Positions 21,100 to 32,941 of a DNA stretch of 64,000 nucleotides are shown here, in pieces. The stretch covers positions 30,046,401 through 30,110,400 of the forward strand of contig NC_087067.1 in the NCBI RefSeq assembly GCF_963678635.1. Direction: 5' to 3'. This DNA comes from Symsagittifera roscoffensis (Eukaryota > Xenacoelomorpha > Acoela > Convolutidae). Below the pieces are notes generated by a model, which saw nothing but the letters and a program-made list of their open reading frames with translations, had not been told where the DNA came from and did no database searches. Position 1 is the first letter of the stretch, and each line of letters starts with the position of its first letter. A program made the translations under genes and the position numbers.

Positions 21100-22560
21100 T
21101 TACAGGGTTGGTAACTTCGAACTTTTACATTTTTTTAATTCCCATTTTAAAAGCGTCATCTCGAAAACTTAATGTGCCTCTGGAGAAATTTGGAGGCCAG
21201 ATTTGCAACCACTATGAGCATTCTATTATAGGGTTAGGAATCCCAAAATTTTGAGAATTTTTTTAAACCTAAGTTTCCCGAAAAAAAATGAAAAAAAAAA
21301 AAAAAAAAAAAACGTTTTTATCTCGGGAACTAAAAGGATTTGAGCATTCGTATTAAGAGGCAAGATTTGAGACGCCTGGGTGTTCGCTGACATTAAGGTT
21401 GCATCTTCATCAAGTTAGTATTTTCAAATTTTTTGAATTTCTTTGTAGATAAGTTCTTCGAGAAATTTTGAAAAAGTCAAAAAACGTCAGATCTCGGAAA
21501 CTAAAAGCATTAGAGCAGTCGCATTTAGCAGTCGCTTGTGGCAAGATTTGCAACTCTTTAGAGTACCCTGACAACACCGAACTATAGCGTTGGAAATTTC
21601 AAATTTTGAAAAAATAATTAATTTAAACTTTCTGAAGTTTTCAGAACATTTTTGGAAAAATCACAAAAAAAAAAATATCTCGAAAACTACAAAGAATTGA
21701 GCAGTCATACTTGGAGGTAAGATTCGCAATCTTTGAGATTACTCTGTCAAGACCTAACTAAAGGGTTGGGAATTTCAGATTTTTAAAAACTAATAATAAT
21801 TTAAGTTTTCTGAAAAATTTTGAAAAAATCACAAAAAAACGTCATATCTCGAAAACTACAAAAAATTGAGCAATCATATTTGGAGGCAAGATTCGCAATC
21901 TTAGAGATTACTCTGACAGGACCCAACTACAGGGTTGCGATTTTCAGATTTAACTTAAAAAAATTAATAACTTTTCTGAAATTTTTTTTTTAAATCACAA
22001 AAAACGTCATAGCTCGAAAACCACATAGATTTAAACAGTCATATTTGAAGGCAAGATTTGTAACTCCTTACAGTACTCTGACAGCACCCAATTACAAGAT
22101 TGGGAAACTCAAATTTTGAGAAATAAGTAAATAAATTTTTCTGAAAATTCTTGAAAAAATCACAAAAAATATCATATCTCGAAAACTACTAAGAATTGAG
22201 CAGTCATATTTGGAGGCAAGACTCGCAATCTTTGAGAACACTCGGACAAGACCCAACTACAGGGTTGGGAATTTCAGATTTTGCGAAAAAAATTAATATA
22301 AGTTTTCTGAAAAATCACAAAAAACGTCATATCTCAAAAACTACAAGGATTTGAACAGTCATATTTGGAGGCAAGATTTGTAACTCCTTAGAGTACTCTG
22401 ACAGCTCCCAACTACAGGGTTGGGAACTTCAAGTTTTGTAAATTATTTTGTTATTGAAATTTCTGAAAATTTTTGAAAAAATCTCAAAAATCGTCTTATC
22501 TCGTTAACTAAAATGATTCGGGCACTCAAATTGGAGGCCAAATTCGCAACCCCTAATTCG
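21100..22560 (+). repeat. Divergent tandem satellite, about nine units of ~166 bp
   Basis: Each unit contains, in order, TATCTCGAAAACTA, then AATTGAGCAGTCATATTTGG, GGCAAGATTCGCAATCTT, and CAACTACAGGGTTGGGAATTT. The TCTCG block recurs near 21157, 21318, 21488, 21673, 21843, 22009, 22171, 22327 and 22493 (spacing 156-185). Units have drifted, with poly-A runs of changing length. There is no open frame. The array lies between the SOCS 5' end and the partial SOCS duplicate. Confidence 0.9.
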
Positions 22561-23329
22561 ATATTGGGCTGCTTAATTTAAACTCGGTAAAATAACCACT
22601 AAAATCAAATTCGAAAATCGAAAAAAAAAATCTTAACCATTGCAATATACGATATTGCTTAAACATGCAAAAATAATACGTTGAAAAAGCTTAAACATGG
22701 CGAGATAGTGAAGCCCGCATTTAAGAGTTTTGTGGTGCTAAGGCAACGTTTCAATAAGTAAACCATAGTGAGCGTCTTAATCGTCAATGTTATCCGAGAT
22801 TTTGTTAAGCTCCTTGATTTAATCATCGAACAATTCTTTACGGCAAAGTTCGCCGATTGGAGATCCTATTATAACAAGTTCTTTTTTGTTCTGTTTTACA
22901 AAATTGCGCAAAAATTGAATTGCAATGAGTACCCGAGGTCGGCCATAAAGCACAAAAGTCGCGTTTTTCAGTATTCAAATTCAGGCCGTAATTTTTTTCC
23001 GATTTCAGAAAGTTTTCAAGTTCCAAAATATTACCTTTAAAACGTTGGCTAAGTTTCTATCCTCTGAAACACCATTTGCCATTTTTATAGTTGATCCTTC
23101 AAAAAAAATAGGTCTAGAAAAAGAGTCCAAAGAGCAGTCGCAAACTTTTTACAGCGTTTTTTACTAGATTTTTTTTCTCTTTTCTGAAAATTGAGTCGAA
23201 ACTTCAAAAAAAGGAAGTAAAAGCAAAAAAAAATGAAAAAGCAGAAAAATAACGAACTCTTCGAAAATTGAAATGAATCAACACAACTCATTGATTCTGA
23301 AATAGTGTGAGCGAATTCGAATAACAATT
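22561..23329. other. No recognisable gene
   Basis: Overlapping 90-codon plus and 62-codon minus frames at 22768-23040 have no recognisable domain and no clear splice sites. The rest is A/T-rich. Confidence 0.35.
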
Positions 23330-23725
23330 TTTCATTCGAGTAAAAAATTGTTCTGCGCGGTTATTTACGTGTATTTTGTAAAACAGCCGCAGCTGAAATA
23401 TTTTGATGTTTGGATCCGCAGTTCTCTCAAAAAGGCGACAGTGATTCACTATGTGCCCAACACCGAGGGTTGAGGCCGCCTGGTCATTTGAACGCTGATG
23501 ACTGCTAAAAAGTTCTTTCAAACAACGAGTTGTTCCAACAAAACTACTTTATAGTGAATGTTAACAAAAAAAGGCGATTGAGACCTAATGCTTGAGTTTG
23601 CGTGAAAAGAAATTCCTGAAATAAAAGACTGATTGAGAAATATCTTTAATAAAATAAAAAACTGTTTCATATATTTATTGTTTAAGCAGTATAAATTTTT
23701 CAAATATATCACTGAAAAATTCGCG
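23330..23725 (-). pseudogene. Degenerate partial duplicate of SOCS exons 1-2
   Basis: The minus strand aligns with SOCS exon 2 (shared GCTGAAATATTTTG, GGATCCG, TTCTCTC, AACAACGAGTTGTTCCA and CTTGAATTTGCGTG-like blocks). It also aligns with the region around the SOCS start (TATATCACTGAAAA). The duplicated start codon is destroyed (CAT to CAA on the plus strand), most of coding exon 1 is missing, and the exon-2 frame is broken. It arose as DNA, because intron-side sequence (5'-UTR acceptor region) is included. No SH2 or SOCS-box exon follows. Confidence 0.8.
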
Positions 23726-24229
23726 AAAAACTATGTTATTCAAACCAAAAATATAATTTGAAAAAGAACAGTCAAATACAAGGGTCAAATACAGTCTGAG
23801 CACATTTCGGATAGGGGCCTGCCGACGCTAATTTTCTGCATCTATTCACCTAAATTACTCAGATTCCTTGATTTCTCCTACTGATCAAATTTCTACTGGT
23901 CCTTAATTATTCCTACTGATTTTGATTTCTATTACTTATCGAATGAGTTGAGTAAAATACAAACTATAACGGCTTCCTCGAAAGATGATGAAAATCATAA
24001 TCAATGGTTGATTGTGAATTAATTTTTTTTTATTAATCCTAGTGATTAGGCAATCAATTTATTCCTCAACCTGCCATTAACTGAGTCTTCTCATCAATCG
24101 AAACTCTGAAAAAAAAAAACGAGAGCTATAGATTTCCACTGGTGCGCTCAAATGTTAACATATTTATCCTCAACTAACTGATTCTTCGACTAACAACCTT
24201 TTTGGATCAAAACGGACTTCTAAATCCTT
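23726..24229. other. No recognisable gene
   Basis: AT-rich spacer with repeated CTACTGAT-type words (about 23875-23930), otherwise featureless. Confidence 0.4.
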
Positions 24230-25180
24230 AGCTGGTGTGAAGGCTGAATTGATCTAAAAAATGTCGAAAGCAACAAAAACGGGCAATGCGTCTGCATAGT
24301 ACCCTTGTGGTGAATGCAAAAACGAATGTACAGATAACTCTCTCAGTGTATCCACTGTGGAACTTCGTTTGATGGTGGTACCTGCTCAAATGTACCATTA
24401 AACTTGCGTTCATCAATTGAAAATATAAGCGGACTTCAGTGGCTATGTCCCAACTGTGCAGTTGAAGGGAAGGTGTTACAAGAGGAGTGGAAAACGATCG
24501 CAAAAGTAACGGAAATCGAGAAAAAATTAGCAGAAAACTCTAACTCACTGCAAAAGATCTCTGTAGCTATCGACTAACCAATAGACTCAAAGCTAGAGTC
24601 CATGCGGAACACTTTCGAAAAAAAAAACAAGACAACATTCTTGCTAATTAAGTCAAAATTCCTCAAGAAATAAAAATGTCATGGAACATGCGAGAAACTC
24701 TGGAGCAACCAGGAAAAGAAAAAAGGCAGAACGATAAAAGAGAAGCAAAAGTGGTCGTATTTAGAGTACCTGAGAGCAAAAAACTGATTGCAAAACAAAG
24801 ACAAGACAATGATTTATCCTTCTTCGCTGATTTCTGTCGAAATGGACTCCAATGCCAAGAAATCACAGTGAACAGCGCCATTAGTATCGGTGAATCTAAT
24901 GCAAATGATCAAACTAATATTAAAAGCAGGCCTTAAAACTAGTCATGGAGCACAAGGAAAAAGCGAAAAATTTTACAGCCCTGAAAAATAGCCGACAATT
25001 GTTACAAAAACATTAGTTTCTTATTACTAATCAAAAGAAACCAGAGAACTGATCAGCGAAAGAATAAATACAGCCAAGGAGAGGGATGGTGAAAATGCTG
25101 ACAACTTTGTCTACTGTGTCCGAGGGCCTACCTCAAATCTAGAAATACAACGAAGAAAGAAATGACAGCAACCCCAAGTG
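24230..25180 (+). pseudogene. Decayed retroelement ORF1 with PHD-type zinc finger and RRM-like part
   Basis: A cysteine-rich segment reads CGECKNECTD in one frame and QCIHCGTSF...LQWLCPNCAVEGK in another, spacing typical of the PHD fingers in ORF1 of CR1/L2-type elements. An acidic/basic coiled stretch and, from about 24700, an RRM-like remnant (KREAKVVVFRVPES) follow. A last block ends near 25160 (RELISERINTAKERDG). Several stops and frame changes are present. No ORF2 follows. Confidence 0.6.
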
Positions 25181-25395
25181 GCAGAAGATAGTCTTCATAT
25201 GTTTAAAATAGTTATAAGTCAATACAATTTTAATTAAAATACGAACTTTTTCGCTATAGCTAGCATCATCAGGTATATACAACTAATAGTCTTTAACTGA
25301 AGTATTTAGTTTAAAATATTTTACAATCAAAATTATTAGTATTAAAATATTTTACAATCAAAATTATTAGTATTAAAATTTATGAGTATCTAAGA
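25181..25395 (+). repeat. 3'-UTR-like repeat split by the LINE insertion
   Basis: TATTTAGTTTAAA, TACAATCAAAATTATTA and TTTATGAGTATCTAAGA match 36836-36910 and 41128-41190. The match resumes at 29248 (ATATTACATGGTTATTAAAA) after the inserted element. A 30-bp part (TTTTACAATCAAAATTATTA) is tandemly duplicated at 25318-25380. Confidence 0.75.
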
Positions 25396-25402
25396 GTACG
25401 TT

Positions 25403-25440
25403 AGCCTAATTGTTGTGATAAACTTATTAAATAGTTTCAT
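25403..25440 (+). repeat. Dispersed TTGTGATAAACTTATTAAA repeat at retroelement 5' end
   Basis: GCCTAATTGTTGTGATAAAC followed by TTATTAAATAGTTTCAT. The same block occurs at 29303-29345 and, diverged, at 1976-2068. Short pieces lie at 32000-32055. It may be a shared 5'-UTR or promoter segment. Confidence 0.5.
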
Positions 25441-25459
25441 ATCATTATAAATCATTTTC

Positions 25460-26311
25460 CACTATCCACTGGTGGAAATTCCAACTGTGGAATCTGCGCT
25501 AAGAAAGTCCATCGAAACGAGTCTGGGATACTGTGTGATGGTTGCGACGTATGGTTTCACGGGAATTGTATTGCTTTGTCGGATGAACAACTGAACATTC
25601 TTGCATCTGTGGGTACTTCGTGCTGGTTCTGCCAGCCATGTTTTGACCAAAGAAAGAACACCACACCTGTCAAGGGTTTTGATCCATCTCAAATCGAAGC
25701 TGTTGTCAAAAAGGCACTGGACACGTGCTTACCGCCGTTAGTCGAACGTTGTGTTGTCTCAATGAGAAACTTGACACCGCGTGTAAACTACCGGTCAAAC
25801 TTCCCCCAAGCCCAAAGGCAATTGAAGATACATCTTGCACAGTGCGCGTCAATGGAATCCCCGAAGAGGGGAGTAACCTGTTTGAAAACATCCAGTCGGA
25901 TTCCGCGAGTCTCAAAGCTATTTTCTCTCACATTGGAGAATATGAAGCTGCGAACATCTCTGCTGTCAGAAGGCTTGGCAAATTTGTTAAGCCAAAAACT
26001 GACGAAGAATCGGCTAAGTCAAGACCGCGCACACTCTTGGTGACCTTCACCAACCCGTGGTCCGCCAGGAAATGTCTGGCAAAGAGCTCACTTTTGAAGT
26101 CATTTGATTACCCCGTGTACATTTCCCAGTCGCTTACGGGCGAGCAACGCGTCATGGAGAAGAAAATACTTTCCACCCGACACAATATGATCCAGAGCGG
26201 CAAACTGAGAGCTGATTTCAAGATTCGTGACTTGAAACTGTACTATAAAGATGAACTTGTTCAGCTACCAAATGACACAGTCGCACCCAATTCGGTCGTC
26301 AAGGCCAAATG
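25460..26311 (+). pseudogene. LINE ORF1 with N-terminal PHD finger (frameshifted)
   Basis: The first frame gives CGICAKKVHRNE, CDGCDVWFHGNC and CWFCQPCF: the C4-H-C3 pattern of a PHD finger within about 55 residues. Near 25725-25790 the frame shifts. The new frame carries an RRM-like region (CTVRVNGIPEEGSN, RTLLVTFTNPWSARKCL) and a C-terminal block (KLRADFKIRDLKLYYKDELV) to the TGA at 26312. PHD fingers and RRM-like folds are known in ORF1 of CR1/L2 elements, which bind element RNA and perhaps chromatin. The start codon is not clear. Confidence 0.75.
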
Positions 26312-26312
26312 A

Positions 26313-29160
26313 CAATCATCGTGCCTCCTGGTCAATGCACAATCTCTATATTCACTTAACAAGCGTCTACTACTCTCTCAACTCACATTTCATCATAAAG
26401 CATGCCTGATTTTTGTCACTGAGACGTGGTTAAATTGTTCCATTGCCGACGCTGAGCTCTTCCCTGGTTGTGATATATCAGTTGTATCGCGAGCTGACCG
26501 CGATGTCGGAAAACACGGTGGTCTACTGATTGCTTGCGAACCAACCCGTGACATCAAATTACTCGACGTCTCTGCATCTCACTTCGAATTCAGCGTGTCT
26601 TGTATTGCATACTCGGATACTTTCTGCTATCTTATTATTCTTATCTACAACCCTCCCGTCGGTTCCAAGTACCGACACAGCTGCGAGCAACTCATCTCGT
26701 GTTTCAATTACTATCGCTCTGTTTTTGAGAACTTTCGTAGCTTGAATTCTCTGCACAACATCATCTTGCTTGGTGACTTCAATCTTCCTGGTGTGTGCTG
26801 GGGAAGCAACACGTCAAACAATTCTCCTGAAAACACTTTATTGGACTTCCTATCTGATATGAACCTCCAGCAACTGATTGATGAACCCACCCATCGTTGC
26901 GGCAATATCCTCGACCTGGTATTTTGTGTGGATGATCTCGACTGTAATGTGATTCGTTCCGGTCATCAGCTCTCTGACCACTACCCGGTGACTTTCAGTC
27001 TCTCAATAGACACGCCCAGCCGCCCACCTGTTCTCTGTTTCTCACGCAGTCAGTTTGATGACAACCTGTTTGCTTTCAACCTCTCGAATCTGTATTCCTA
27101 TATCTTCTCCACCATTGTCCACTGTGCCTCTTTCTGTCATGATTGGCAGCTGTTGTTCAGTCAAGCTCTCGATCTCTCGCTTCCCAGAAAGCGATGCAAA
27201 CGTGTTGATTCTCCCTACTACTACTCCTCTCACACGATGCATGTCGCAAACCAAAAGAACACTGCAGATCGAGCTTTTCAGAAGGCGTGGAGCCTTCCTG
27301 CTGTGCTCAAATGCAGATCTTTGGCAAATGAGCTCACCTGTTCAATTGATGCTGATAAAGCATGCCTTTTGGATTCACTCTCATCGGGAGACACCAGACA
27401 ATGTTTCAAATTCCTACGCCTGCTGTCAAATTCCTCGCCTATCCCTGCTGTCATGCAATGGAATCATCGCGAAGCCAGTTGAAACGCTTCCATAGCGAAC
27501 CTCTTCAATGACTATTTTTGTTCTGTCTATAAACCTGCTGTCACGCAGCACCTAGGGTCTGCTACTGATACCCTTACGCCTATCTGCCTTGATGACCTAA
27601 CAATCTCCGTTGACGGCATCGAGAATCTGCTTCAATCGTGTGATGACTCAAGTGCACATGGATGTGACAACATTCCTTCATTCGTCTTGCGTAACTGTTC
27701 TCGTTTCATATCTACCGCTGTGTACTACCTGTTTCTCCACATTCTGTCAGTGGCGGAGTGTCCTGAGTTCTGAAAGACATCGCACGTCACTCCTTTGCTC
27801 AAATCTGGTGCTCGTCGTCTAGTTGTCAACTACCGTCCAATCAGCATCCTTCCGAAACTCTCTTTGGTACTCGAGCGGCTTATATTCAATTTTGTGTATC
27901 CACGGACACGCCACAAAATCTCTCGGCAACAATTTGGTTTCATGACTCGTCGTAGCACCGTCACTCATCTCATCGCATATTTTGATCTCCTTTACAACAA
28001 TCTTGATGGCAACATTCCAACTTCCGTTGTTTATTTTGACATAAAGAAGGCCTTTGACTCCGTTCCGCATTCGGAGATTCTTATGAAACTCTCTAAATTT
28101 GGGTTTGACGAGAGGTTTACTCTTCTATTCCAGTCCTATCTTGAAAACAAAACAGACACCAGGTTGTGAAGGTTGCCAACCATTTGTCTGATCGCAAGCC
28201 TGTCTCTTCTGGCGTACCCCAGTGCAGTTGCTAGGTTCACTTCTTTTCGTCATTTACCTTAACGATATCTGCGACTGCATTCAGAACTCTGATTACTTTC
28301 TGTTCGCTGACGATCTAAAGATTTGTACCAGTACTAGCAGTGCTGATGTCCAAGCTGATATTAGCTCACTCCATCAGTGGACAACACTCAACGGCCTCGA
28401 GTTCCATAATGAAAAGACTAAACTGCTGCTGGTCTGCAGCTCTGATGTTAATCTGGAACTTGGTGGCTGTCCAATCACCGAGGTGTCTGAGATCAAGAAT
28501 CTCGGGGTCATAATCCAGGGTGACCTCAAATGGCATTCACACGCACTCAAAATGCTGGCCAAAAGTGGGAAAATGCTTCAGTTTATTCGTCGTACTATCC
28601 CGTATCATACGCCTCGCTTTGCGAAGCTGAATCTATACCGATCATGTGTCCTATCTGTACTGCTCTATAGCTCTCCCGTCTGGTCACATGACCGCCAATA
28701 TTTAAGACGCCTTGAGCGTTACCAAAGTCGTGCTCTGAGGTGGATAACTGGAATCGATGACTATACTGCCAATATCCGTAGCCTCGATATTCTCCCTATT
28801 TGTTTCCAAATTATTGTTATCGACATGATTCTCTTCTGGAAAATCGTTAACAAGCAGACTGACATTAATCCTGATGACTATGAAGTACTCGCGTCGCAGT
28901 CTGATGTTTCAACCCGTCTGGCGCCCAGTATGGTGTTTAGGCAAAGGAAGACCAGGAAGTTCCAGTGCGACCGCAACTTCTTCGCCCGCTCGGCTACAAA
29001 CGCCAATCTTCTATCCGCATGTGGTGTCAATTTCAAGAGTTCCCTACATCCGTTCAAGAAGAACCTGCATCGCGTCCTTCTCGATCGTCTTGCGGGATTT
29101 GACGTCTCCAACCCATGCACATACTACCTTAAATGTAACTGTTCCCTCTGTCGGTGCTAA
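26313..29160 (+). pseudogene. LINE ORF2: APE endonuclease and reverse transcriptase, broken
   Basis: Endonuclease: VNAQSLYSL, TETWLN, LLGDFNLPGVCW and SDHYPV motifs, about 26330-27000. RT: NYRPISILPKLSLVLERL, QQFGFMTRRST, YFDIKKAFDSVPH, and the catalytic FADD near 28300. The C-terminal region ends NPCTYYLKCNCSLCRC and a stop at 29160. Breaks: stops at about 27481 (TGA), 27772 (TGA) and 28167, and a frame change around 28170-28225. Most of the protein is well preserved. Confidence 0.85.
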
Positions 29161-29212
29161 TATAATCTCAAAACATCTATTTTGTTATAACCTCGATGAG
29201 ATTTAAGTCTTT

Positions 29213-29244
<32 letters not shown>
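29213..29244 (+). repeat. (TAC)n microsatellite tail
   Basis: About ten TAC repeats end the LINE and abut the target duplication. Short 3' microsatellite tails are typical of CR1/L2-type target-primed insertion. Confidence 0.9.
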
Positions 29245-29597
29245 AGAATATTACATGGTTATTAAAACGATTCTTTGAGTTGTGATGTTCTTTGAGTGGT
29301 GAACACTAAGCCTCGCTGTTGTGATAAACTTATTAAATAGTTTCATGTGACATGATACGCTCATAATGGTACGCTTGTAAGAAGAAGGACCGGTACCGGG
29401 TTTTAAAGACAAGCTCGTCAAGCAGTGATACTTCCCCTCTACCCGGACATCCCCACCGGAATCTCCAACCGTGAAAAACCAGGTTGTAATCGCTTTCATT
29501 TCTTGTTTGATATTTGTATATTAAATCTATTTTTCTACAATCCATTTTACAATCCAATCTTTCTCTTGTTTTGCCCATTTTGTACCCTGTTTAGTGA

Positions 29598-29999
29598 ATG
29601 CACGTGCCGAAATACAGGCCGAAGTGGCTACCCAAGTGGAGCAGGAAACTGGAAATAGCAACCTCAAGGACCAAGTACTGCAGCCCCAAAGATGTCGGAG
29701 CTACGGTTCACTCGTACAGAGGTGCAAAGCTAGCCGGCCTTGCCGCCACTGTCTCGCGCTACCCCTCGCAGAAACTGAACTGTGTTACTATCGTAGCCGG
29801 ATTTAATGATAACTCATCTACGGTTTCACACTTTGCTAATGATTGGAGATTTTTAATAAATTTGATAATTCATAAGTTTAACCCAAATGTGCTAATTATC
29901 CCCCTAACCATCCTCTCTGCAAATAATCACTTCACAAACAGAAAACTTGCTACTCTAAATAACTCTTTGTTTTGCCTTATTAATACATTTAATCACTAA
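29598..29999 (+). pseudogene. Possible SGNH-hydrolase-like retroelement fragment
   Basis: A 133-codon frame with VTIVAGFNDN and LIIHKFNPNVLIIPLTI, recalling block III and the following strand of SGNH/GDSL esterase domains seen in some LINE ORF1s. The first half is not recognisable. Ends at TAA in front of a ~165-bp spacer before the next element. Confidence 0.4.
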
Positions 30000-30164
30000 A
30001 GAATCCGTATTATTTCCCCCAATCTAAACGTTAATTTTAGGGCTAATATGTTTTGTAAAGTTGGTATTCATTTTTCTTTTTATGGCAACAAAATCTTCAG
30101 TTTATTGCTCGCTCAGCTAACTTGTATATATTCACCATAAAATTACCCTCCTCGCTGCCAAATT

Positions 30165-32074
30165 ATGGCCGATCAAACGCACCGCCATAATTGCAAACGC
30201 CACCTCCGAAAAGGAGGCATATGGTGTGTCATTTGCAAAGCTTACATCCATGTCTCATGTAGCGGGCTACAGCGCAGCAAATTTTACTACGATGGGTTCT
30301 CCTGCATACAATGCACCCCCGAGAACTTTGCAAAAGAGCCCAACTCCACCAGCAGACCAACAAGCACAGCAACCATCACAATTCAAAAACTAACAAGCAC
30401 AGCCCCCAGCACAACTCAAAAAGAAACATCACCATCAACACCTGAAAAAAACGTACTGCCCAACGCAACACAATCGTATCCATCGCCTCCCAGCAATCAC
30501 TACAGCCCCCTTTGACCCCTGGTAACTATTGACCAAGAACTTGAAATTAAAATAAACGACATATATAAAAATGTCGTTAACTGGAAACCGCGCTTCATAA
30601 TTCTAAGCAAGAACAAGCCCGGTTTCCAATTCATAGAATTACTGAACCAGCAGCTGTGGACATTGGTAGAAGAAACACCAAATTCTAACGTCGCAATGAA
30701 AGCAGCAATGATTCTCCCACATCTACTGCTCCCCAAAACTAAATCAGAAACAAACGGATCAAATTCTAAAACACTAAGCCGCCGCATAATTTTATGAAAG
30801 CAAGGCCTATTAGACAAACTCTTCACTGAAGCGAAAGCTCTCCAAATTAGACATCCAAAACAGAAGAAGTCCGAAGTAAACAAGGAAGTTGAGCAATTCG
30901 ATAAACTAATGAGTACAGGCATAATATCTGCTGCCATTGGCTGCCTTTCAGACAAGAAAACAAAAGGAGTACTTCCCCTAAACGAAATCATTGATTAAAA
31001 AACAATCCTTAGTATCCTGAAAGAAAAACACCTTCAAGCCAAAATAGCGAACACTAACTATATAACCGAAGTAAGTGAAGACACAATGCCATACCACCCC
31101 TCTATATTCGAACAAATAAACGCCAAGACTGTTCGAAAATCAACACTGGAAACGCACGGAAGCCACGGTCCCTCAGGTCTAGATGCGTGCGAATGGAGAA
31201 GGATGTTAACTCACTTCAACCAGACATCAATCGAGCTTTGCAAAACAATTGCTAAACAATGCTATACAATAACAACTAAAGTTTTTCCCCATGAAAACCT
31301 AACGGCGTACAACTCGTGTCGCCTGATACCTCTGGACAAAAATCCAGGGGTACGGCGCATTGGTATAGGCGAAATTCTGAGAAGAATAATTGTCATAATA
31401 ATCACCCAATGTATAAAATCAGACCTTAAAAATCTCAGAAAAAACTTCCAACACTGCTTAGGCTAGAAGTGTGGAATCAAATATGCTATCCACAGCTTGA
31501 GGAAAGAGTTTGAGAAACCAGAAACGGACGGCATACTACTTACTGATGCAGAAAATGCCTTCAACTCGCTCAATAGATAACTCTAAAAAATGTAGAAAAC
31601 CTTTGTCCGGCGCTACATCATGCGCTGGCAAACTCATATAAACATCCCTCAAATAGCACGGTTTTGACATCTACCGAAGGCACAATGCAAGGTGATCCCC
31701 TCGCAATGGCTAGGTACGGAATTGGGATGATTCCACTGATTGAGCTCCTGCAAAAACCAAATGTCACCCAAAAATGGTACGCAGATGATGGAAGCGCTGC
31801 AGGTGATCTTAAGAGACTCCGCGCAATACTGGACAACTTGGATGTGCACGGAAAGGCTTTCGGATACAATGTGAAGCCTTCCAAGTGTCAACTCATAGTA
31901 AAAGAAAACCGTCGTGACAGCGCCATAAAAATATTTGAAGGCACAAATATAACAATATTGGACGGTTTTAGAGTCCTTGGATCGGTTATAGGATCGGATA
32001 AACTTGGATCGGATAAACTTATTAAATACCTGGATCGGATAAACTTATTAACTAGTGTCTTTCTAGATGACTGA
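30165..32074 (+). pseudogene. RLE-type retroelement, 5' half: zinc finger plus reverse transcriptase
   Basis: Starts with a PHD-like cluster (HNCKRHLRKGGIWCVICKAYIHVSC, split here by position: 30180-30320) and a Thr/Pro/Ser linker. A helical region follows with stops at 30516, 30797 and 30996. The RT-like part has GPSGLDACEWRRML, SCRLIPLDKNPGVRRIG, LLTDAENAFNSLNR, STEGTMQGDPLAMARYGIG and catalytic WYADDGSAAGD (about 31780). RT stops occur at 31466 and near 31578-31590. This RT type is widespread in invertebrate genomes, usually joined to the C-terminal region found here separately at 35425 and 39690. Confidence 0.7.
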
Positions 32075-32149
32075 TTGATATGGGACAGCCGTGGTGGTCC
32101 CTATAGTATTAATGCGATTCCATATCTTCAAGGATAGCCATATTCGAAG

Positions 32150-32742
32150 CATATTGATTGCAGACTCACGAGCCAGATATTTAGAATTTTAGCAACATCA
32201 ACATCCTCTGGTTACCCGGAGCTCAAATTCACGATCTGTACATGTTTGTGCCAGGAAAAGTTCAATACGACAAAATTGTAATATTCGCGGACGGAAACGA
32301 TCAGTATAACGGCTACCTACCATCTACGGCAAGCGTAGAGGAAGTAACTGATCGTATAGTCAGCCTAGCAAACCATCTGCTCCACGTCTGCGAACGTGTC
32401 TTTGTACTTGGCATTCCCGCTCGATATCCCCCTGAAGCCGAACGCGAATCAATTCAGGACCACGATCTCATCCGACACTTCGCAGTAAATCGAAAGATAG
32501 AAAAACAAGCAGTTGGCGCTCGTTGGGTTTTCCGAGGCCTATTTGAACAGATTTACTGTGAGAACCACGTCACCGAGCGAGATCACGTCCACCTCAACGA
32601 GTCAGCTTTGAGTGGACCAAGAAGCATCTTGAAGAAACGGGTTTTTTACGAAGATAATTCTGTAAGTGTCAGCGAGCGACGACCCAACACTTACGAGTGC
32701 AATCGAGCGACCGGTTGTCTGTGCGGAGCTTACACGGGATAA
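32150..32742 (+). pseudogene. SGNH-hydrolase-like domain fragment
   Basis: The frame 32242-32742 contains IVIFADGNDQYNG, a predicted strand RVFVLGIPARYPP, and DHVHLNESAL near the end, where SGNH enzymes have the catalytic Asp-x-x-His (here DHVH). The N-terminal Gly-Asp-Ser block is not seen. It probably belongs to ORF1 of a retroelement. Confidence 0.5.
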
Positions 32743-32941
32743 GGTTAGTGCCCTCGTTTCGACTTTAACAGATAGGTCTCCTTTTCTGGATTCACTGTTA
32801 AAGTCAAACCCCTCCCCTTCCTTTTTCCGCTCCGCTGTTTGTAAGGCTTGGCAAATAGGTCTTCCTCTCGGGATTCATTGCAAAAAAGTTTTAAGACAAG
32901 TAATCAGTACCTAGTAGACCCATATCGATATCATGGATGAG

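Larger units (their letters stand above)
25396..29241 (+). mobile_element. Near-complete non-LTR retrotransposon insertion (CR1/L2-like), 3.85 kb
   Basis: Boundaries are set by a target duplication CTAAGA at 25390-25395 and 29242-29247. They are also set by an uninterrupted copy of the target elsewhere (36885-36915 reads straight across the site). Order: 5' UTR, PHD-containing ORF1, APE endonuclease plus RT ORF2, then a (TAC)n 3' tail at 29213-29241. Coding frames carry a few stops and shifts, so it is a relatively young but inactive copy. Confidence 0.8.

Noticed and set aside
22768-23040. 90-codon plus and 62-codon minus frames as genes
   Set aside because: No domain, splice sites or start context; overlapping frames cannot both be real.
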